The translations under genes and the position numbers were made by a program. From positions 62,001 through 126,000 of the forward strand of contig VFZL01000004.1 in NCBI GenBank assembly GCA_016871175.1: a DNA stretch of 64,000 nucleotides, in the 5' to 3' direction. This document shows positions 8,886 through 16,699 of the stretch, one piece after another. Within the stretch, counting starts at the first letter, position 1. Each line of letters opens with the position of its first letter. Under the pieces are notes generated by a model. It was given only the letters and a program-made list of their open reading frames with translations, ran no database searches and had not been told where the DNA came from. The DNA comes from Acidimicrobiia bacterium. GTDB lineage: Bacteria > Acidobacteriota > Vicinamibacteria > Vicinamibacterales > CAVVIG01.

Positions 8886-9622
8886 CCCAGGATCCTCGGC
8901 AGCACGGCCATCGCGCCCAGGCCGGCCGACACGATGCCGCAGAGGCGCCAGGACGGTGGGGGGCCATCGCCCCGGTCGAGCGGCACGCCTCCACGCGCGC
9001 GCATGCCGAGCTCCATGCCGCTCGCGCGCTGAAGGGTCCGCGCGAAGAGGGCACCGGCCACACAACCCGTCGAGCGGACTCGCCCGTGCCACCCGCGGAA
9101 GCCCGCTCGAGCGCGCTGCGCGGCGACGAGCGTGTGGAGCGTCGCTTCCATCGAGAACATGAAGCGGACAATCCCTAGCAGGACGTCGACGAGGGTTGGC
9201 GATACGCCGACCCGGCGTAGCAGCCACCCGAGATCTTGCACTGGCGTCGTCAGCGCGAAGGCCGAGGTCGCCATCAATGCTCCCGAGGCCCGCGCCATCG
9301 CTTCCATGGCCTTGCGGGCGTCGTCACCCGTCACGGCGAGACGGACACCGCCCTCGAAGGACATCGTGACGGCCACGGGCACAGACAACGCCAGGAGGAA
9401 GAGAAGCGGCCCGAGGACCACGCGTGCGGACACTCGAACGGGGATGGGCGCCGCAGTCACGATAGCCACTGCCGTTCCCGCGACGAGGAGAGACACCAGC
9501 GGCGAGGGATGCGTGACGGCGAGTGCCACGGCCAGCAGTGCTACGAACGCCTTCTCGCCGGGGTGGCGATGGGCCCACCGGTTCCGCCGTGCCCAGTGCT
9601 CGACGAGGGTCGGACGATACAT
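8882..9622 (-). CDS. cbiQ: ECF cobalt/nickel transporter transmembrane protein CbiQ
   Basis: 246 residues from ATG 9622. The start ARRNRWAHRHPGEK is the usual CbiQ opening, followed by several hydrophobic segments and the cytoplasmic Ala-Arg-Gly coupling motifs (RARAGFRGW and GMRARGG) that dock the ATPase. It lies 2 nt after the CbiN-like gene and overlaps cbiO. An upstream in-frame start is possible but would overlap the previous gene heavily. Confidence 0.9.
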   Translation of the reverse strand: MYRPTLVEHWARRNRWAHRHPGEKAFVALLAVALAVTHPSPLVSLLVAGTAVAIVTAAPIPVRVSARVVLGPLLFLLALSVPVAVTMSFEGGVRLAVTGDDARKAMEAMARASGALMATSAFALTTPVQDLGWLLRRVGVSPTLVDVLLGIVRFMFSMEATLHTLVAAQRARAGFRGWHGRVRSTGCVAGALFARTLQRASGMELGMRARGGVPLDRGDGPPPSWRLCGIVSAGLGAMAVLPRILG

Positions 9623-9624
9623 CG

Positions 9625-9891
9625 CTAGTCGGTCCTCTTGCGTAAGTGCGCGCCCGCCACCCAGAAGAGCCACGCACCAGCGATGCCTTGGACCAGTAAC
9701 CACTGCGATCCCGTGTCTGCCTCACGTGGCGAATCGCGTTCCTCGGTGGGCGGCAGGCCAAATGCCGGATGTGTCAGGCGGACATGTTCTATGGCGCGAT
9801 CGTCGGTGCCCGGGCGCGGACATGCCGTGCTCAGTCCAGTGGCCAAGAGCGCCACCGCGCCGAAGATGAGCGCGAGTCGCCGTTCACGCAC
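9625..9891 (-). CDS. Small membrane protein, CbiN-like
   Basis: 88 residues from GTG 9891 (VRERRLALIFG), overlapping the cbiM stop by 8 nt. Two membrane helices, residues ~6-24 and ~62-80, separated by a soluble loop with a TEERDSPREAD stretch. Size, topology and place between cbiM and cbiQ match CbiN or the PDGLE-type small subunit that stimulates Co/Ni uptake. Sequence similarity alone is weak, so the call rests largely on position. Confidence 0.7.
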   Translation of the reverse strand: MRERRLALIFGAVALLATGLSTACPRPGTDDRAIEHVRLTHPAFGLPPTEERDSPREADTGSQWLLVQGIAGAWLFWVAGAHLRKRTD

Positions 9892-10531
9892 GACGCACCA
9901 GTCCTGGCTGCACGTGCGCGGCAAGCGTTTCCCAAGCGGCGACGGTGAAGACAGCTTCGGCGACCGCGAGCGGGGCCTGTGCCGGCAGAAAGATCGCGCC
10001 GAACTTCAGCAGCGCGCCGGGCACGCCCGAGACAGGATCGGGAAACGCGAGCGCGAGCTGGCACGCAGTGACCCCATAGGTCGCCAGCACGCCGACCGCT
10101 GTCGCGACGCCGATGGCCCAGCGGCGCGGGAGGACGTGGCTCGTGGCGCGGCAGCAGAGCCACGCCGCCCAGGGTCCGGCGACGCACATTGAGAAGACAT
10201 TGGCGCCGAGCGTGGTCAGACCGCCGTGGGCCATGAGCAACGCCTGCAGGACGAGCACGGGAACGCCCAGTGCGGACATCACTGCCGGTCCGCACGCCAT
10301 CGCGCCCAAGCTGGTGCCGCTGGGATGAGAGGAACTGCCGGCCACCGATGGCAGCTTCAACGACGACATGAGCAGCGTGAAGCCGCCAACGGCGCCGACA
10401 CGCAGCGCTGCCGCCGGTGACGCCGCGATCGCGGCCGATAGACGGCGCGTCCCGTGGACGACGAACGGCAGTGCCGTGGCGCTCCACGCGACGGCATGAC
10501 TGGCGGGTAGGAACCCGTCGGCGATGTGCAT
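9884..10531 (-). CDS. cbiM: Cobalt/nickel ECF substrate-binding membrane protein CbiM
   Basis: 215 residues from ATG 10531. The mature N-terminus MHIADGFLP is diagnostic: in CbiM/NikM the N-terminal Met-His region plus later His residues bind the metal inside the membrane. A second motif SSHPSGTSLGA (normally HLTGTGLGA) supplies another His. Six or so hydrophobic segments follow. It is the first gene of the CbiM-N-Q-O cluster; upstream is a 139-bp gap shared with a divergent small gene. I looked for a cobalamin riboswitch there and saw none. Confidence 0.92.
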   Translation of the reverse strand: MHIADGFLPASHAVAWSATALPFVVHGTRRLSAAIAASPAAALRVGAVGGFTLLMSSLKLPSVAGSSSHPSGTSLGAMACGPAVMSALGVPVLVLQALLMAHGGLTTLGANVFSMCVAGPWAAWLCCRATSHVLPRRWAIGVATAVGVLATYGVTACQLALAFPDPVSGVPGALLKFGAIFLPAQAPLAVAEAVFTVAAWETLAAHVQPGLVRRA

Positions 10532-10670
10532 GACGACCCTGGGCGACTGTAGAGCAGCGACTCGAGCCGAGGCGGTGTCCGTGCGTACGGTCGTTTGTGT
10601 GCGATCCGACACCGACATGTGGTGCCGGCGAACACGCCATCCTTGGGCTGCCTGGGCGCAGGATCGCCGC

Positions 10671-10952
10671 ATGGATCTCCTTTTGGGCAAGCCAAAGCCG
10701 GCTCCAGAACGCATCGCGGCCGTGAAGGCGTGGGTGGGCGAGCTGTTCGGGCTCTCCGACGGCGCAACGATCCTCGTCACGGAGCTCGCCTGCAAGGAGC
10801 CGGGGTGCCCGCCGCTCGAGACGGTGATTGCGGTGCTGGACGGAGCCGGCGGTCAGTGGAAGCGGTCGCTCCACAAGGCCGTGAGCGAGGTCACCCGCGA
10901 GGACGTCGCCGCTATCGGCATGCTGTGGAGCGCTCACATGGCGGCTGACTAG
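10671..10952 (+). CDS. Small conserved protein beside the metal cluster
   Basis: 93 residues, no signal peptide or membrane helix. Key stretches: VKAWVGELFGLSDGATILVTE, LACKEPGCPPLETVIAV and a Lys-rich LHKAVSEVTREDV end. The two Cys around KEPG could bind metal. It is transcribed divergently from cbiM from a shared 139-bp region and converges on the Crp-like gene with stops overlapping as CTAG. I recognise it as a recurring small neighbour of COG0523 genes but know no function. Confidence 0.7.
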   Translation: MDLLLGKPKPAPERIAAVKAWVGELFGLSDGATILVTELACKEPGCPPLETVIAVLDGAGGQWKRSLHKAVSEVTREDVAAIGMLWSAHMAAD

Positions 10953-11980
10953 CTCGCGTGCTGATGGGCCCGCGCCGGGTCGAGGCAGACGCGCGGGCCG
11001 GACCCGGTCGCCACGGTCCAGACGATGCCACGCCGGCGCAGTCGGCCCATGGCGCGTGTGACCGTGGCACGTGTCGACGCCGTGGCAGCCGCCAGCAGAC
11101 CGTGCGTGAGCCGGACGTCGATGAGCGTGCCTCTGAGCGAAGGCCGCCCGAGTTGCTCGGCGGCCACCGACAGCACGCCGAGCAGGCGTTCGTCCAGGTG
11201 AGGGCGTGCCTGCGCGGCGGCCCACGCTTCCAGATGGCGGAGCCTGGCGCGCAAGGACTCCGCGAAGCCGGGCGAGGCAACGACCTGCGCCCACGACACG
11301 CACACGGCGTTGGTGTCCGCCAGCGCGACGAGCTCCAGACAGCAGCCATCGTCTGGATGCCCGACGATCAGATGGTCGGCGCCGAAGAGGCCGATCAAGA
11401 CTGCCGTCCCGTCTGAATGGATCACCCGCTGCGCCACGACGCCCGACTCGATGCGCAGGACGTGGTGCTCGCCGACCGTGATCCGCGCGCCGTCGACATA
11501 CGATCGGCGTCCGGCCGGCGACGCTGCGCTGGGGATGAGGCCTCCGGCATGTTCGATCGCCGAGATGAGACGGGCGCCATCGACGTCCGCCGGCAGCACG
11601 AGCCGTGCGCCTTGCTCGTACGCCGCGAGCGCCACGGCGTCCCGTGCGGTGCGATTCCACGCGATCCACGGTGCGCGGGGCGGCGCCACCCGGGAGTCGT
11701 CCTCGAGCACTAGCAGTGTGAGATCGATGCCGTCTGCGGACGGCCCTGTGCCCGCGCCGTCGACGACGAAGACATGTGGGCTGCTCGGGATGAGATTAAA
11801 CAGAGCCGCCGCGGACACTGGCGGCGCGATGAGTCGGACACGACGTCCGGCGAGTGCCTCTTGCGGCTCGGGGCGACGCCTTGCGATGTGCTGGACCGTA
11901 CGCATGAGCTGAACGCTGATACTGTCCTGTCGCGGGGCCCCTGGCGAGCCCGATCCGGTGAATGGTGCGCCGTTCGGCAT
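10949..11980 (-). CDS. Crp/Fnr-like transcription regulator with receiver-like N-terminus
   Basis: 343 residues from ATG 11980 (318 from ATG 11905; no strong ribosome site favours either). The last ~80 residues are a Crp-type winged helix (LRGTLIDVRLTHGLLAAATASTRATVTRAMGRLRRRGIV). Before this is a cyclic-nucleotide-binding-like barrel (GARITVGEHHVLRIESG and later). The first ~130 residues look like a degenerate alpha/beta receiver fold (HVFVVDGAG, LTLLVLEDD, WNRTARDAVALAAYEQGARLVL) without the phosphorylated Asp arrangement. Target genes are unknown; the neighbouring metal cluster is a candidate. Confidence 0.72.
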   Translation of the reverse strand: MPNGAPFTGSGSPGAPRQDSISVQLMRTVQHIARRRPEPQEALAGRRVRLIAPPVSAAALFNLIPSSPHVFVVDGAGTGPSADGIDLTLLVLEDDSRVAPPRAPWIAWNRTARDAVALAAYEQGARLVLPADVDGARLISAIEHAGGLIPSAASPAGRRSYVDGARITVGEHHVLRIESGVVAQRVIHSDGTAVLIGLFGADHLIVGHPDDGCCLELVALADTNAVCVSWAQVVASPGFAESLRARLRHLEAWAAAQARPHLDERLLGVLSVAAEQLGRPSLRGTLIDVRLTHGLLAAATASTRATVTRAMGRLRRRGIVWTVATGSGPRVCLDPARAHQHAS

Positions 11981-12005
11981 GACTTGTCGCTTAACGACGT
12001 CCACG

Positions 12006-12739
12006 TCACCTGAGGCCGAGCCGCTGCTGCGCGAGCCGGGCCGTATCCGGGAAGTCCGTGAAGATGCCATCGACGCCGAACTCGGTAAACTGCACGTGCT
12101 CGCGGATCGGATCGCCGCCGTATCCGGACGGAGCGGCAGTCCCAAGCGCCTGAAGTGTGACGGGTGCTTCGTCTCTGGGTACACGCCAATCGGCCGGCCC
12201 AGATCGGTGCTCTTCGACTTGGCGAGCGCCACGACTTGTTCGAATGTGGGAATCGCGAACTGCCCGTTGAACGACTGGGAGCGCGACACGAGCCGTTCTT
12301 TCGCGCGAAGGGTTCGGATCTCCGCGATCGTGAAGCCCTCGGTGAACCACCCGGTCACCAGTTCCCCGTCGATGTTCACCGTTCGCTTGCGGTTGGGAGA
12401 CCTCTCCGCGACGTCTGTCGTCGATCCGATCTCGTTCTCGTGACGCGCGATGAGCACACCGTCCTTGATGGCGACCAGGTCTGGCTCGATGTAGTCCGGG
12501 CCTTGCTCGATCGCCAGCGTGTACGACTCCAGCGTGTGCTCGGGGCGATGCCCGCTGGCACCGCGGTGGCCGATGATGATCGGGCGCTTCGCATTGGTCG
12601 CCGGCCCAATTACCGTTTGCGATGACACCGCGGTCAGGCTCGGCGGCGGGCCGGTCACGCATCCTGAGGCTCCGAGCGTTGAGAGCGCGAGAATGACTGT
12701 CGCCGATGGTGTGAGGGGCCGGGCCGATGTGAGGGGCAT
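12006..12739 (-). pseudogene. Glycerophosphodiester phosphodiesterase, internally deleted
   Basis: Starts as a lipoprotein (lipobox LGASGC) and continues with GDPD signatures: IIIGHRGASGHRPEHT (catalytic HR) and EPDLVAIKDGVLIARHE (metal ligands E, D, H). After YPETKHPSHF the text breaks near 12135 and resumes in another frame as GDPIREHVQFTEFGVDGIF and TDFPDTARLAQQ, the normal C-terminus. The middle of the TIM barrel, roughly 100 residues or more, is gone. The frame that continues past the break runs by chance into the downstream Crp-like gene; this is not a real fusion. Confidence 0.78.
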
Positions 12740-12768
12740 GGCACCATCCCACGCCTCACATGTGACGT

Positions 12769-12975
12769 TCAGTTGACCTGCTGAATCGACTCGAGGTGTC
12801 GGACCAGATTCGCGAGCCGCACGCGGTTGGCCTTGTCATTGGCGTCGAGCCCGCGAAAGATCGGCCCCCACACCGGCATCGCGGACGACCCGTGCGCGGC
12901 GGGAGTGGCCGGCAGGCCTCCATGGCGCTGTGCGATGGCGGTGAGATCTGGGGGAGGCGTTTTCAGGGCCTGCTC
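12769..12975 (-). pseudogene. Cytochrome c C-terminal fragment
   Basis: The frame reads TPPPDLTAIAQRHGG, then AAHGSSAMPVWGPIFRG and NLVRHLESIQQ, the C-terminal half of a class I cytochrome c that includes the axial Met in SAMPVWG. The heme-binding CxxCH is absent and about ten residues between RHGG and AHGS are missing. The fragment is fused head-to-tail, in a different frame, to the haloperoxidase fragment upstream. Confidence 0.7.
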
Positions 12976-13525
12976 GACCGGGTTCGAGCGATGGCGTGGG
13001 CCGCCACTGTCCCATCTCGGTTTTGCCGAGATAGGGCGGCACCTCCGGGGACAGGAATCGACCATCGGCCCGGCGCAGGGCGATGATCTCTGGCGCCGCC
13101 TCGGCGCCGACCGCCACCCCTGGGTCATCCGCCGTCAGTTTGTGGAGCGCCAGATAGTTGACGTACTCCTTCTCGATCGAGGCCGTCTGATCCGGAAGGA
13201 GCTGCACGAGCGTGTCGCGCGCAGCCCTGGCGCCCGCGGAGGTCGAGGATCCTGTGGCCTCGCGCAGGACGACGTGATACGGCGCGAATCCACCGTCGAT
13301 GTTGATCATCGCGTCGTAGGTCGAGGCGTGCACCATCGCGAGACCCAGCGCAGCCGTGGCCGGCGAGAGACCATTGGCGTCCATGACACGCGTCGTGATT
13401 GCGTTCCAATCGCTGGCCGGATCGGCGCGGACGTGCGGCGCGCCTGACCGGGTACCCTCATCCGGCTCGCGATCGCGCGCCGTCAGTCCGACAGACACGA
13501 GCGCCGCCATACCCATTCGCCTCAT
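12976..13525 (-). pseudogene. Vanadium-dependent haloperoxidase-like N-terminal fragment
   Basis: About 182 residues from ATG 13525 with a signal peptide (MRRMGMAALVSVGLTA). DWNAITTRVMDANGLSPATA, AMVHASTYDAMINID and ARDTLVQLLPDQ match secreted PAP2/vanadium haloperoxidase-like proteins; QWRPTPSLEP is the last homologous stretch. The catalytic C-terminal half with the vanadate-binding His and Arg residues is absent and replaced by cytochrome c sequence. A deletion that took the end of one gene and the start of the next explains it. Confidence 0.72.
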
Positions 13526-13727
13526 GGTGAGCGCCTTCTCGAGCCTCCTCTTCGGACGGAACCCCGCGCAATGAGCGCGAGGCAAACCGATCATCCCGTT
13601 CTAGACACGCCGAATCTCAGTCGTAGTAGCACCAACAGTGTGAACGTTCATCGCGCGCTCCGTGGCATCAGTCGACGGACGACGATCGAGCCGGAATGAT
13701 CGGATGCTAGAGGGAAGAGCGAGTGGA
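13526..13727. other. Intergenic, nothing recognised
   Basis: Together with the repeat and the gap up to 13846 this makes a gene-free stretch of about 320 bases between the haloperoxidase remnant and the toxin-antitoxin pair. No promoter, RNA or conserved frame was recognised apart from the repeat listed separately. Confidence 0.5.
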
Positions 13728-13784
13728 TGCCCATCACCAGAATTGACTACACTCCGCGCTGGGGTGTCGACGAACTACGCAGGC
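13728..13784 (+). repeat. Imperfect direct repeat, copy A
   Basis: GCCCATCACCAGAATTGACT begins a ~50-bp block that recurs at 14716 in the same orientation with about 80 percent identity by eye; the second shared core is GGGGTGTCGACGAACTA here versus GGGGTGTCGACCAAACTA there. The two copies bracket the MntA/HepT genes. Confidence 0.6.
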
Positions 13785-13846
13785 CCCGGCCGAACCTCCA
13801 CCGGTCAGCCGCCAGAGCGGCGTACGAGTGTATGGATCGCGGCCGT

Positions 13847-14236
13847 CTAGGTCTTGACATCTTCGAGGGCCCCCGTCACGGCGGCGAAGAGCAGTCGCTG
13901 ATCGATATCGTCGTAGTCGTGCACCAATCGGTTTCTCAGGCCGGCGGCCTTGGCAATGCCGCTCGCGAATACGGGGTCGAGAATCCCCACGACTCCGAGT
14001 TGCTGGAACGACGAGTGGTAGTCGCTCGGCGGTGGATGACCGCTCGCAGTCAGGACGTGATAGTTGATGTCGATCATCCGCGTTACGATCCGCTCGAGCA
14101 GTCGCTCGCAGACCACTTGATCGACTCGACTCGCCAGGTAGGCGGTCTCGCCACCGCTGTGGATGTCCCGGAGCTGATCCAGGTCGGCGGTGATGAGCAG
14201 AAGCTTACGCGTGACGAGCTCGGAGTCGAGCGTCAT
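13847..14236 (-). CDS. hepT: HepT-like RNase toxin of an MntA/HepT pair
   Basis: 129 residues. The R-x4-H-x-Y signature RNRLVHDY is at residues 101-108, giving catalytic Arg and His and the Tyr that MntA-type antitoxins AMPylate (family knowledge). The ATG at 14236 overlaps the stop of mntA by 4 nt. Unlike the copy at 3.1-3.8 kb, both partners here are complete, so this pair is probably functional. Confidence 0.9.
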   Translation of the reverse strand: MTLDSELVTRKLLLITADLDQLRDIHSGGETAYLASRVDQVVCERLLERIVTRMIDINYHVLTASGHPPPSDYHSSFQQLGVVGILDPVFASGIAKAAGLRNRLVHDYDDIDQRLLFAAVTGALEDVKT

Positions 14237-14628
14237 CGACGGGTCGCCTTGACGGCACGCTGGACGTATGCGCGCTCCATCTCCAGGAAACGGCGATGAT
14301 CCTGATAACGCTTGAATGCGTACCGCCGGAATGCGTCGAATCGCCGTTCGGTCCCGTGCTCGAGAACCGCACGAGTGGAGACCTGTTTCAATAAAAGCGG
14401 ATCGGCCCGATTGAGAACCACCACATCGACAGGCCTACCTTGCCCGAGCGACTGTAGGTCGGCAATTGCGGTGACTTCGGCCTCGAGGCTGACGGGCACC
14501 CGCTCGAAGAGGATCCCGAGATCGATGTCGCTGCCGGGATGCGTGAGGCCAGTCACCGTCGATCCGAATCGGACGACCAAGGCGAGGCCATGTCGCTCGG
14601 CAATCTTCGCGAGAGCGTTGGCGTCCAC
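14233..14628 (-). CDS. mntA: MntA-like nucleotidyltransferase antitoxin
   Basis: 131 residues from a GTG start. The minimal nucleotidyltransferase motif is intact: GSTVTGLTHPGSDIDLGIL at residues 22-40, with the two metal-binding Asp in SDID, and a third acidic strand PVDVVVLNR. Family members transfer AMP to HepT and so neutralise it. The order antitoxin-toxin and the ATGA overlap fit the type VII toxin-antitoxin class. The module is bracketed by an imperfect direct repeat. Confidence 0.9.
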   Translation of the reverse strand: MDANALAKIAERHGLALVVRFGSTVTGLTHPGSDIDLGILFERVPVSLEAEVTAIADLQSLGQGRPVDVVVLNRADPLLLKQVSTRAVLEHGTERRFDAFRRYAFKRYQDHRRFLEMERAYVQRAVKATRR

Positions 14629-14715
14629 CGGCTGATTATACCGGGCGCCTCCTTGCGACCGATCACTCGGTCTCCATGCTTTTGCGCCGCGCGATGCGAC
14701 GCCGGGCCGGTGGTA

Positions 14716-14765
14716 CGCCCATCACCAGAACTGATTACGTGTCGGGGGTGTCGACCAAACTATGT
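14716..14765 (+). repeat. Imperfect direct repeat, copy B
   Basis: GCCCATCACCAGAACTGATT here corresponds to copy A at 13728 (18 of the first 21 bases shared), followed by GGGGTGTCGACCAAACTATG. Same orientation, 988 bp apart. Confidence 0.6.
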
Positions 14766-14840
14766 CGAAAGTCACTCACGCTCGCATTTCGCCAAGGAGA
14801 TGATGGCGAACGGCATCGCGCCCTTCGAGATGAAGCGGAC

Positions 14841-15317
14841 GTGGCTCACCGTCAGCTCGCCGCGCTGCAGTTGGTCACGGACCCAACGCTCAATGAGTTC
14901 GCACCGCCGCGCTTGATCTCCGAGTTGCTGGAGCGGCTGCGCGGCGTTGTGCGTGCGGACGGCATCGCTCTTGTTCTCATGCGGGGTGCGGGCGCGCCAC
15001 GCGTCTATTCCACGCCGGACGGGCTGCATCCGGCAGGGCTCTCCGAGCGCGCCTTAGCGAACGTGCCAGGTGACTCTACCTCTCGCGTGGTGTTCGTGCA
15101 GAACGACCCGGCACGTGTCGCAGAAAAGAGCTTTCTGAGCTGGCCAGAAGGAACCTCGTCGCTTATTACGGTACCGGTCGTTCAGGCCGGCCAGGTCGAA
15201 GGGACCATTGAAGTGGTCGATCGCCGCGGTCGCCGGTCCACAGAGTGGGAGATTGCGCTCATGCAAGTGGTCGCGGCGTGGGTGGCAGGCTTGGCGCGCG
15301 ATCAAAGCGATCGTTGA
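14841..15317 (+). CDS. GAF-like domain protein, possibly an N-terminally truncated sensor
   Basis: 158 residues from GTG 14841; the frame is open back to an ATG at 14676, but that part runs through the direct repeat and is unlikely to code. The sequence LISELLERLRGVVRADGIAL, then SSLITVPVVQAGQVEGTIEV and EIALMQVVAAWVAGL is a typical GAF fold with its final helix. GAF domains bind small ligands in sensory proteins. No output domain follows, so it is either a stand-alone sensor or the remnant of a larger kinase. Confidence 0.6.
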   Translation: MAHRQLAALQLVTDPTLNEFAPPRLISELLERLRGVVRADGIALVLMRGAGAPRVYSTPDGLHPAGLSERALANVPGDSTSRVVFVQNDPARVAEKSFLSWPEGTSSLITVPVVQAGQVEGTIEVVDRRGRRSTEWEIALMQVVAAWVAGLARDQSDR

Positions 15318-15406
15318 CACGTCGACACCGTGCCTGCCGCCGGTGTCGAAGCCCGCGCACAGCGCACGGCGTGATGAGTCGGGGTTCGGGGGGACCCTGG
15401 CGAAAC

Positions 15407-15823
15407 TCAGTGCACCGGCCCTAGTACACTCGCAGAGCACTGTTGGCAGACGTCATGGTCTTCCATCCACTCAGGCGGTTTTGTTTCACCGCAGAGCTGA
15501 CACATGACGTACCGTGACAGCCGTGCATCGCGCGCACCGCGAATCAGTTGACCAACGACATTCATGACCGTCGACTCGGGCAGTCTTCGCCACCGCACGA
15601 GCCCAACACGACGCGGCCGCATCACCGGCGTGTAGGGAGTTTCCCAGCGCACCGCGTACTGCTCGATGGCCACGGAGGCCTTTGTCAATCGAGCGACGAC
15701 CTCGCCGGGCGACCCACCCGTGAATTGGAACGTCCCATCGGCGAGCTCTTCCTGCTGCACCGGCCTGGGAAGGTGCGCGTTCAAGAAAGCAATCAACTGC
15801 TCGTACCGTGCCGCCGCGTCCAT
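15407..15823 (-). CDS. Hypothetical protein with C-terminal zinc ribbon
   Basis: 138 residues from ATG 15823. The N-terminal ~100 residues show no known fold to me; the C-terminus CQLCGETKPPEWMEDHDVC plus QQC gives a CxxC...CxxC zinc site. No signal peptide. Adjacent genes are unrelated and on the other strand. Confidence 0.65.
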   Translation of the reverse strand: MDAAARYEQLIAFLNAHLPRPVQQEELADGTFQFTGGSPGEVVARLTKASVAIEQYAVRWETPYTPVMRPRRVGLVRWRRLPESTVMNVVGQLIRGARDARLSRYVMCQLCGETKPPEWMEDHDVCQQCSASVLGPVH

Positions 15824-16051
15824 ACCCCCTCAACATACCTCAGAGCGGGCGCAGCGCTGCGCCATCTTGAGCAGCGAGCGAACTGAGCCGTCGAGGCCTG
15901 TCCGATGTGCCCGCTTCATGCCCGTTTGTCAGACACAGAGCGACGCCACCAGCTGCCTGTATACTCCGTGGTTATTCCTGAGCTCGCTTGGTCGGAGTGC
16001 CGGGGGGACGTGACACTGCCCCCGGTGCCTTGTTTCAGGGACGTGCCCATA

Positions 16052-16699
16052 GTGCATCCTTTCGATGAAGAGCCCGACGCGCGGTTGGTGGAGCGGCTCC
16101 AGCACGACAAGACTGGGGACACCCGCCCTTTCGACATCCTGCTCAAGCGCCACCAACACTTCGTGGTGGGGAATTGTCGCTTCTTGACGCGGTCCAGCGG
16201 CGAGGCGGAGGACCTTGCGCAGGAAGTCTTCGTAAAGGCGTACTTCGCGATTCGGCGGTTCGAGGGTCGCGCGCAGTTTCGCAGCTGGATTCAGCGCATC
16301 AAGGTCAACCACTGTCTGAACTTCCTCCGGAAGAACCGGGGTGTGTCCATGGTTGATGTCGACGACCCCGCGTTGGCCGACGACCCGCGACTCGAGCAGC
16401 CCGCGGTCGCATCAACGAAGCTCGAACAGGCCGAGCAGCGTCAGCAGATTGCTCGTGCTCTCGATTCGATGTCGGACACGCTCCGAGTGCCACTGAGCCT
16501 TCGAGACGCCGACGGCATGTCGTACGAGGAAATCGCGGAACGCCTTGGGATCAGGTTGCCCGCGGTGAAGATGCGCATCAAGCGTGGGCGCGAGGAGTTT
16601 CGCCGGTTGCTCGACACTGGGAGCGAGGGCACGGTCGGATCGGACCGCTCGGCGAATCTCACTCGACCACCCGCGAACCGTGGAGCCGTGAATGGCTGA
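16052..16699 (+). CDS. ECF RNA polymerase sigma factor
   Basis: 215 residues from GTG 16052, preceded by AGGGA. Region 2 is seen as GEAEDLAQEVFVKAYFAI with RFEGRAQFRSWIQRIKVNH; region 4 as VPLSLRDADGMSYEEIAERL and IRLPAVKMRIKRGREE. It overlaps the next small gene by 8 nt (ATGGCTGA), implying coupled translation, so the partner probably modulates the sigma factor. No classical zinc anti-sigma factor is present. An N-terminal extension back to 15905 is open but lacks similarity. Confidence 0.9.
   Translation: MHPFDEEPDARLVERLQHDKTGDTRPFDILLKRHQHFVVGNCRFLTRSSGEAEDLAQEVFVKAYFAIRRFEGRAQFRSWIQRIKVNHCLNFLRKNRGVSMVDVDDPALADDPRLEQPAVASTKLEQAEQRQQIARALDSMSDTLRVPLSLRDADGMSYEEIAERLGIRLPAVKMRIKRGREEFRRLLDTGSEGTVGSDRSANLTRPPANRGAVNG

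Noticed and set aside
10532-10670. Cobalamin or Ni/Co riboswitch upstream of cbiM
   Set aside because: No B12 box or recognisable conserved core in either orientation, and only 139 bp shared with a divergent gene.
9831-11669. A 612-residue minus-strand frame across cbiM and the Crp-like gene
   Set aside because: It is an Arg/Ala-rich out-of-frame shadow of two real genes on the same strand; no family resemblance.
10949-12739. A 596-residue open frame joining a GDPD lipoprotein to a Crp-like regulator
   Set aside because: The natural GDPD C-terminus continues in another frame to 12006; the joined frame between is antisense-like filler. It is a deletion plus frameshift, not a fusion protein.
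13728-14765. Integron cassette with attC sites around the toxin-antitoxin pair
   Set aside because: The flanking blocks are direct repeats without the imperfect palindrome and core sites of attC, and no integrase is near.
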